From Paramoeba atlantica (Eukaryota > Discosea), in the NCBI GenBank assembly GCA_977017575.1, contig CDRNVI010000031.1, positions 1-43,680 on the forward strand: a stretch of 43,680 nucleotides of DNA, read 5' to 3'. Each line of letters opens with the position of its first letter. Position 1 is the first letter of the stretch. The position numbers and the translations under genes are program-made. Of the stretch, positions 37,671 through 43,680 are shown piece after piece. The notes under the pieces are model-generated. The model searched no databases. It was not told where the DNA came from and saw nothing but the letters and a program-made list of their open reading frames with translations.

Positions 37671-38580
37671 CATCAAAAGGCTGTTTTCCTGTGTGGGATG
37701 ACGATGCTAGTTGTAAATTACATTCTTGCATTGTAAACCACCCCTTCCTCTGTGCAACCACTATCAACAAAGTGAAAAATTGGTTATGCCAAAAAAAATG
37801 TCACTTTGCGGGAAAATTGAAAGTTACGCCCCCTCGCAAACGAGTACAATGGGGTTGTCATGGAAAAAAAGATTTTCCTGAATAGAACTCTTCCTAGAAA
37901 CCCCGAATAACCACTTTTTACACAGTTTCAATCATTTTTTCGAGGTACATAATACTGGGCAAAACAGGGTGAACGGGGGTGTAATTGAATCGCTAAGCAT
38001 CTCGGGGAACAGCTACCGAAACAGCTGCCTGAGTCATGAACGAGACAGCTATCTAGGGGACCGAGCTAGAAAATAACTACTCCTTGAGTATCTAACTAGC
38101 AATTGAATTGATAAGACGAACTAAAATTTACTATACACTGTAAAAGTAACTGACCCAGAACCAACCAACTGACTCAGTAAGGTTTCTAAATGATGAGCGC
38201 ACTTGCGGGTTAACGTACTAGTCGGATACTTTTACTAGTAATTTACTATTGGACTTATTACATGTATGTGGCTATCTGGTGACTCAAATCACTCACACAC
38301 TCACTCACTTATCAATTGCTTATTCCTGGATCTCACTCGATACGCAAGAGGGTACGCAGCAAACGATAACATGTAGAGATTTTTATGATAAAAAATACGC
38401 CATCTATGATGATGCACGATCTGCATGAAATACAATGTATGAAGAATATATGAAAATAAAAATCCAAATATACGTCCTAACTATACGATACCCAACGAGG
38501 GTTCTACTGACCTAGGGTGCATCCGACCTCCGTCCCGACAGGAAGTGCGCATAACGTTCCCTATGGGGTAGTAATGCATT
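37671..38580. other. No gene recognised
   Basis: 37960-38480 has a balanced, non-coding look with many CTAG/ACTAG words and short frames only. Nothing is supported. Confidence 0.5.
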
Positions 38581-38847
38581 ACTTCCTTTCGTGCGCTGCG
38601 GTCTCCTTTAACCCTGCCGGACAAAGCCTAGGTCGGGACAAAGCCTAGGTCACCTCCCCCCCTTGTTTTTATCTACATACGTTTTAATTGCAACATCGTC
38701 AGAAAGCGTTAAATTGCACATCATAGCATCACGTTACCTCGATCATCCTTCCATCACCTTTCCATCATACCATTTCTCAGGTATGTGGCTCCGGGCTTTG
38801 GACCGGAATTGCAGGGTTAAAGGAGACCACAGCGCACGAAAGGAAGT
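38581..38847. repeat. Inverted repeat, 40-base arms around 180 bases
   Basis: 38581-38620 (ACTTCCTTTCGTGCGCTGCG, GTCTCCTTTAACCCTGC) pairs with 38803-38847, with a few mismatches. GGACAAAGCCTAGGTC is repeated next to the left arm (38619-38652). The interior has no gene, so it could be a small transposon with internal deletion. Confidence 0.55.
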
Positions 38848-39080
38848 CGTCGTCGCTGCGGCAAAACGTCAGAAGGCTCTGCCTTCTGCTTTTTGCCTTG
38901 CGCCTCCTCCTTCCTCTGCGGTCTTTCGTATCCCACACTTCAAGTTGAAAAAAGCATGCGGCAAATTGGGGTTTGCAAATCGCCTCCGAAGAAGGGGGTC
39001 TCGAGTGGCCCAAAAGGTGCGTTTTTATTTCCTAAAGCTATCTATTTATGGTGATGCCTTTGGTTCTTTGTGAAAAAAAC
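38848..39080. other. No gene recognised
   Basis: A frame at 38663-39073 crosses the inverted repeat and is not convincing. AGAAGGCTCTGCCTTCTGC (38870-38888) is a small hairpin. Confidence 0.4.
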
Positions 39081-39169
39081 TTTTTCCGGAAAAAAAAAAT
39101 TCGGTCCAAATATCGGGCCAAATTTTATTAATATAGGATAGCGAGGGAGTAGTATCTCCCTCAAAAATA

Positions 39170-39370
39170 TATAAAAGGGGCTCCGGTGGTTCAAACAATA
39201 TTTTCAAACAAATTCGGACCATGGGTCCATGGGGGGATCCAGGGTAGAGGGGGGGTTCAGGGTAGAGTATGCCGCGGCGATGATTTCCCACTCCCCCACC
39301 TGGGGGTGACCCCCCCCCCTGGTACGCGCAGGAGGGGTCCGGCACGGTCAAAATTTCCAGATCCAAATTA
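39170..39370. repeat. Compound repeat, partial copy
   Basis: GGGGCTCCGGTGGTTCAAAC through CGCGCAGGAGGGGTCCGGCA resembles 4088-4290. It is more diverged than the inverted copy at 33395. Confidence 0.5.
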
Positions 39371-39459
39371 TTTCTCCGAAAAGGTCTCCTAAAACATGTT
39401 TTAGGAGTTTGTGGCCCCAGCTACCATTCTACGACGTTTTTTTCGTCAGATTTTTCGCC

Positions 39460-39630
39460 TAAAGATCGAACTTTTTCACCCGAAAAAATAGATTATTCAT
39501 GACCTTTTGGCAATTTTACTTTTTTACGCTTTTCGTTAAACGCGGAGGTAGTTTTCAACGCGAAGCGAGCAGCATGAGTGACTTCTAAATTGAAAACAAC
39601 CACCGCGTTTAACGAAGAGCCTAAAAACGA
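39460..39630. repeat. Fold-back repeat, copy e
   Basis: The left flank (CCTAAAGATCGAACTTTTTC, AATAGATTATTCATGA) matches the left arm of copy c. Inner arms are 39533-39560 and 39591-39624. Loop orientation is as in copies a and b. LRR copy F starts 80 bases after it. Confidence 0.72.
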
Positions 39631-39708
39631 AATTGATACTACATATTTTGACAGGGCAATATTCTTATTTTTATCATTTAACTACTTTGTGAAATTTACT
39701 TGCGGTAA

Positions 39709-40467
39709 ATGTACGGTACCTATTGCATCGACGACGGATCCGATTTACGTCGAGGCAAAGTGACCTCTCTGCTACTGCCCCAGGAGGATATGCTTGAACG
39801 TCTAATTTCAAACCTAACTGAAAAGCATAAATCCTGGCGTACGACGAAGAGGAATATTTTTGGGAACGTCAAGCGTTTATCGGCCTGCCAATGGCGAGGT
39901 GTTACGTGTGATGAGGATCAAACAGTGAGCCTAATAGATTGGTCTTCAAAGAACCTTTCGGGCACCTTACAGTGGGAATTCTTACCTTATACGTTGCAAC
40001 ATTGTAACCTTTACTGTAACAAGCTAGGTGGGTCACCTAAACTTGATGCGCTGCCATCACGACTTACTTATTTAAGCATTTCGATCAACCATTTTACCGA
40101 TGAGTTAAACTTAACCCAATTGCCAAACACATTGTCTACACTTGGGTTGGGTTACAACCAATTTGAAGGGAATGTTGATCTCACGAATCTCTGTTCTGGG
40201 ATGAAATGTTTACGTCTTCAAGGAAACCGACTTTGCGGTGCCGTCGATCTTTCTCACTTGCCAAAGAATTTGAAATGCTTAGATTTATCCAGGAACAGAT
40301 TATCCGGGTTAGTGATGTTTGACCGTCTTCCTCCAAACTTGTTATGTCTGTATGTAGACAAAAACGAGGATCTTTATGGCGAAATTGACAAGTCGGTTCT
40401 TCCTAAGACTTTACAACCTATTGAGTTCCTGGATACAAACATTAAATACAGTATAAATGCAGTATAA
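39709..40467 (+). CDS. LRR protein, copy F, 252 aa (intact)
   Basis: Same subfamily as copy E: MYGTYCIDDGSDLRRGKVTS, LPQEDMLERLISNL, the cap LSACQWRGVTCDEDQTVSLI, then about six LRR units (LNLTQLPNTLSTLGLGYNQF, VDLSHLPKNLKCLDLSRNRL), and a closing DLYGEIDKSVLPKTLQPIEF. It is one unit shorter than E, apparently by loss of the NNNMFTGPLSL unit. The start is the ATG in GGTAAATG; the TTACCTTGAAG site of D and E is replaced by TTACTTGCGGTAA. The frame is open and ends TAA. The first 80 residues are more conserved than the LRRs, so the array is evolving faster. Confidence 0.87.
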   Translation: MYGTYCIDDGSDLRRGKVTSLLLPQEDMLERLISNLTEKHKSWRTTKRNIFGNVKRLSACQWRGVTCDEDQTVSLIDWSSKNLSGTLQWEFLPYTLQHCNLYCNKLGGSPKLDALPSRLTYLSISINHFTDELNLTQLPNTLSTLGLGYNQFEGNVDLTNLCSGMKCLRLQGNRLCGAVDLSHLPKNLKCLDLSRNRLSGLVMFDRLPPNLLCLYVDKNEDLYGEIDKSVLPKTLQPIEFLDTNIKYSINAV

Positions 40468-41288
40468 GTAATTTATAAAATAGTAGTATAAGTACAGCTA
40501 TAAAATGGCCGTTTTCACCTAAAAGATACTAGTGGTGCGCGCTATTTCGAGACTATTTGGACTATTAGTCTGTTCATTTACTTATTTATTGTCTACTAGA
40601 TACAACGGGCGAAGTGAGATTTTATTAGCGAATAGTAAGTATATCACTTCATAAGATGCCTTTCTGTACATTTTTTGTTCATAAAAAGCAGATATTACAT
40701 TTTTTTCGAAAAGTGTGCAATCTTCCTTGAATTCCACCCTTCAAAGTAATAAACTTTCAGGCTTGATCCACAACGTAAAGAACATTGTTCATTGAGGACT
40801 TTATCTACCCCGCCATCATCTACCAAGCCAAAGAACTTAGCGTCATCGATAGTGCGGCGAATTTCGGCTCAAATTTTATCAGCAACTCGGTGTTCGCTTA
40901 TGTGAAATTCGAGCGGACCACGCAACGTAACCAAAGCTTCAGAAAGATGCGTATCAATAGGAAATCCTTCAAAAAGGAGCCTACACAAGCCAGAAACCTC
41001 TCGGCTGAATGCAGAGGTCGGCAAAACTACAAAAACTATTTTATAGTACTATCATAGTACTATTAACTTTGAAACACGATAAAAAGGAAGAAGGATTTTT
41101 GAACAGATTTATGAAAAACGTGAAAATACCGAATTTTGCTTCAGTTTAGCCCCTTCTAGACAAAATGGTCCTATTAAAGGCGGGGTTGTGCATAGCCTTA
41201 TTGAATAGGGGGTAATATGTATCGAGATTGATATTCCAACCTTTTAGTTCGCTGGTGTGTCAGCGGACTGTGGTTTGTATCTCCCAAT
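40468..41288. other. No clear gene; repeat ends at 41012 and 41152
   Basis: A frame at 40785-41057 (DFIYPAIIYQAKELSVIDSA) is protein-like up to the hAT-like end at 41012, and may be a gene fragment cut by that element. 41152-41206 is the inverted partner of 2121-2172. Confidence 0.35.
41012..41070 (+). repeat. hAT-like terminal sequence, solo
   Basis: CAGAGGTCGGCAAAACTAC, then AAAAACTATTTTATAGTACT. It matches the hAT left end at 42469 (CAGGGTTCGCAGAAAACTAT) in position and layout, with the same ATAGTACTAT repeats after it. No transposase follows before LRR copy G. Confidence 0.5.
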
Positions 41289-42236
41289 ATGTTTTCTTGT
41301 TTCACAATACTTGATACTTACGTATGTACGTTTATAATGCTTGCAACCTCACTTGCAATCCTTCTTCGTGTGGCAGATGACGAAAGTGGTGGACAAGGGT
41401 GTAAAAAGCGTCGAAAACTAAACGAGAGGATTTCTCCTGTGAATGTGAAAAATACCCCGCATAAAGTGCGAGGCGCCAACTTACCACAAGAATATGAACT
41501 CGCACGATTTATCCAAAACATTTCGAGTCCTGATTCTTCTTGGAACACTTCAACACCTGCGTGTGAGTGGCAAGGTGTGAAGTGTGACAAGGATTTACAG
41601 GTAACAAGTCTCCTGTGGAGCGCTACGGGTCTTGTCGGGTCATTACAATGGTCGTATCTATGCCATACTTTACGTAAAATCGAGCTTTGGGAAAACGAGC
41701 TTACAGGCAATGTATCACTTCATATGTTACCACCTGAACTTGTGGACCACAACGCATGCGTCAACACGTTTACAGGGGAAGCCGATTTGGCAAATTTGCC
41801 AATGACACTGAAAGAACTCGTGTTGGAAGAAAATCAACTAAATGGGAGCATCGACCTCACTCATTTACCTGTAACCTTGACAGATTTATGGCTTCGTGAT
41901 AACCAATTTTCTGGGGACATTGATTTAGCGAACCTACCACCTAATTTAAAAATGCTCATGCTAGGGTACAACAGATTCACAGGACCGCTTGATCTGCAAC
42001 ATATACCCTCGTCGCTTCATTCGTTGGAGTGTCAGCACAACCTCTTCAGTGGTAAATTAGGTTTGGACCCGGTCCCTGAGAATTTGTCTTATATTCTACT
42101 GGACTACAATCCTGATCTGTACGGTGAAGTCGACAAATCAATTATTTCTCGTTTAAAATATGGATTCAACACTATTCGCGCTCAAGGGACAAAGGTACGA
42201 GTAGAATTCTATATAAAAGGAAGTTCGCCGCAATAA
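41289..42236 (+). CDS. LRR protein, copy G, 315 aa, with N-terminal hydrophobic segment
   Basis: The only LRR copy here with a likely signal peptide or membrane anchor (residues 1-27: CFTILDTYVCTFIMLATSLA, ILLRVA), followed by a basic patch (CKKRRKLNER). Then NLPQEYELARFIQNI, the cap TPACEWQGVKCDKDLQVTSL, and about seven LRR units (IDLTHLPVTLTDLWLRDNQF, LDLQHIPSSLHSLECQHNLF), closing with DLYGEVDKSIISRLKYGF. The frame is intact and ends TAA. The hydrophobic start suggests export or a surface location; the other copies look cytosolic or have lost this part. Similar caps in A-F suggest one ancestral gene of this form. Confidence 0.87.
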   Translation: MFSCFTILDTYVCTFIMLATSLAILLRVADDESGGQGCKKRRKLNERISPVNVKNTPHKVRGANLPQEYELARFIQNISSPDSSWNTSTPACEWQGVKCDKDLQVTSLLWSATGLVGSLQWSYLCHTLRKIELWENELTGNVSLHMLPPELVDHNACVNTFTGEADLANLPMTLKELVLEENQLNGSIDLTHLPVTLTDLWLRDNQFSGDIDLANLPPNLKMLMLGYNRFTGPLDLQHIPSSLHSLECQHNLFSGKLGLDPVPENLSYILLDYNPDLYGEVDKSIISRLKYGFNTIRAQGTKVRVEFYIKGSSPQ

Positions 42237-42468
42237 TGAATCCAAATTTATGGTTATTGATTGTGGAGTTCTTCTTGTAAATGACATGAGCTTCATGCTT
42301 TTGATTCAAACGTTTTGGGGATCGCTTTTTTTGTTGAAGTCAGGTAGTTAATCGGAGCCGGTTATCTCCGGAGAGGCACGTAGTATACTCCCCCCTTCAC
42401 TCATTTCTATATGCGCCTTCCATAAGTTTTTGAAAATAAATTTATGGAAGACCTACATCACTTATGTT
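42237..42468. other. No gene recognised
   Basis: Short spacer between LRR copy G and the hAT left end. An AAATTTATGGAAGACCTACAT near 42439 is not repeated elsewhere. Confidence 0.45.
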
Positions 42469-43680
42469 CAGGGTTCGCAGAAAACTATAAAACTATCAAT
42501 ATAGTACTATATAGTTACTATAAACTTTTTTCAAAAACTATAAAAAACTATATTTTTTTTCTTCGTATTTCAAGGTGCTTTTAAGCCCTTTGACCCATCC
42601 TAGTCATATGCAAATGTGTTTTTATCCCTTTTTTTCTTAATTTTTCTTCATTTTAAAACCGAAACAGATGCCCGAAACGAAACTGACGAGGGGAAATTTC
42701 TGTAAAGACTATTTTAGTGAAGTACCGCGCACGGAAGGACAGAAACCAGCGGTGGAATGCAACCTGTGTGAGGAGGGAAGTAAGAAGCGTTTTTTGGTTC
42801 CAAGAGGGCTATCGACAGATTATCATTCCGCAGAGAAGCACTTAGTGAAACACGAGAAAAAATATGATACCTGGTGTGCTGAACAAAACGAAAAGCGTCG
42901 ACGTGCAAATCCGACGTTAAACATCTCTTCACAAGCGTCCAAACCTCAGGACCATAAGGATATAATAGTTTGGAAAGCAGAGTTCGGAATTTCAACCGCA
43001 GCTCTTGAGCATCCTTGGTTTCTTAACAGAATTGTACGAGGCATGTGTCCCACTCCACCTCGAAGGGAAAAATTAAACGAACTGACCATTGAGTATGCAA
43101 AGCAAACTAGAGTAAAGATGTGCGTTGACCTTGGTTTTAAATTTTCGCGTGTGAGTTTATGTTTAGACACAGCCACTTTTCACCATCGTACGACCTGCGC
43201 CGTTACAATGATCAACTATGGTGTGTCTATGTGTTGGACCGTCAGACCCATGCCCGCAAGTGATGCATCCGCCTTTCAACTATTAAAAGAGGTTATAGAG
43301 GAGCTTTACGCCGATCGAATTTTTGTGGCGCACGTGGTTTCAGACGCAGGAGCTGGAATCAAAAAGGGTTTAATGATAACCGCTGAAGAGAGTGGAATAG
43401 CTTATACTGTTTGCATGGTCCACTCGCTTCAACTTTGCATGGGGCACATAATGCGGATGGAAAATACTGATGAGATTTTAGGCCTCGGAAAAAATTACGA
43501 AAAGTGGCGGGCACCTTGTCCGACACGTTGGTGGTCGATCTTTGACTCGGTCGAGCGTGCTCTGGGTGATTCTAATTGGGAAGCGTTTACGACAAAAGCT
43601 CGAATGTTTTCGTGGCTTGAGTCGCTTCTCATTTATCGCATTGTTGGCAGATTCATGGAAAGAGATGATTGTACGCTCCC
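42469..43680 (+). mobile_element. hAT transposon, right part outside window
   Basis: The left end begins CAGGGTTCGCAGAAAACTAT, typical of hAT termini (CAGnG). AT-rich subterminal copies of ACTATA / TATAGT follow (42482-42555), then a 110-base leader and the transposase start. The right end and the 8-bp target duplication are beyond the window. Confidence 0.72.
42668..43680 (+). CDS. hAT-family transposase, BED zinc finger, C-terminus outside window
   Basis: The frame is open from ATG 42668 to the window end, 337 codons without a stop. N-terminal BED-type zinc finger: VECNLCEEGSKKRF with the two His in HSAEKHLVKH. The RNase H-like catalytic part follows: VSLCLDTATFHHRTTCAVTM (first Asp), HVVSDAGAGIKKGLMI (second Asp), the hAT-type CMVHSLQLCMGHIM (in place of CxxHxLNL), and APCPTRWWSIFDSVERAL (TRW motif). 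The last Glu and the C-terminal dimerisation region are outside. An in-frame TAA at 42638-42640 supports the chosen start. The long intact frame suggests a young or active element. Confidence 0.88.
   Translation, partial: MPETKLTRGNFCKDYFSEVPRTEGQKPAVECNLCEEGSKKRFLVPRGLSTDYHSAEKHLVKHEKKYDTWCAEQNEKRRRANPTLNISSQASKPQDHKDIIVWKAEFGISTAALEHPWFLNRIVRGMCPTPPRREKLNELTIEYAKQTRVKMCVDLGFKFSRVSLCLDTATFHHRTTCAVTMINYGVSMCWTVRPMPASDASAFQLLKEVIEELYADRIFVAHVVSDAGAGIKKGLMITAEESGIAYTVCMVHSLQLCMGHIMRMENTDEILGLGKNYEKWRAPCPTRWWSIFDSVERALGDSNWEAFTTKARMFSWLESLLIYRIVGRFMERDDCTL

Noticed and set aside
38663-39073. 136-codon plus-strand ORF
   Set aside because: It begins before and runs through the right arm of an inverted repeat, so it is likely chance.
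1-43680. Bacterial contamination, suggested by IS30 and HslV
   Set aside because: SL RNA genes, Tc1, hAT and Merlin relics and a SINE interleave with them, and HslV carries a presequence and low-complexity insert typical of eukaryotic genes.

Overview
The window looks like nuclear DNA of a euglenozoan protist (kinetoplastid or diplonemid; I cannot place it further). The best evidence is two tandem spliced-leader (SL) RNA genes at 16610-18007. Each carries the euglenozoan SL core CAGTTTCTGTACCTTGTTG followed directly by a GT splice donor and an intron hairpin. A proteobacterial-type mitochondrial protease, HslV (24600-26198), fits this group. So does a family of LRR proteins of the form 'DLTxLPxxLxxLxLxxNxFxG', a type I associate with kinetoplastid relatives. 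Several of these genes are preceded by a pyrimidine-rich tract and an AG just before the start codon, as expected for trans-spliced mRNAs.

The region is accessory and repeat-rich. Real genes are islands between transposon relics. Left part (1-13000): a Tc1/mariner element cut by the window edge, two Merlin (IS1595/ISXO2-type) relics, another Tc1 relic, two IS30-type transposase relics (one inside a 607-bp element with inverted ends), a tRNA-derived SINE and a retroelement zinc-knuckle fossil. Middle (13000-24500): an unknown 267-aa protein, a 1.1-kb element with C-tract inverted ends, then three LRR paralogues (A, B, C). Copy A is split by the SL RNA array and copy C is cut by another repeat. 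24600-26198 is HslV with a 165-residue insert and a 180-residue repetitive tail. Right part (26200-43680): LRR copies D (deleted), E, F and G; a gene with Mer3-type zinc fingers that begins with a genomic copy of the SL exon; fold-back repeats; a coiled-coil gene; a fourth Tc1 relic; a diverged SL-like gene; and the start of a hAT transposon with a long open transposase that runs off the window.

The most unusual points are these. (1) The SL hairpins show compensatory base changes between the two units. (2) The SL exon is fused to a gene body at 30600/30601, which suggests that trans-spliced mRNA was copied back into the genome. (3) IS30-family transposases occur in a eukaryotic setting. (4) HslV carries a large low-complexity insertion next to its active-site region. 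(5) There are several families of short inverted-repeat elements, including fold-backs whose central loop occurs in both orientations. All calls come from reading the sequence; no database search was run.
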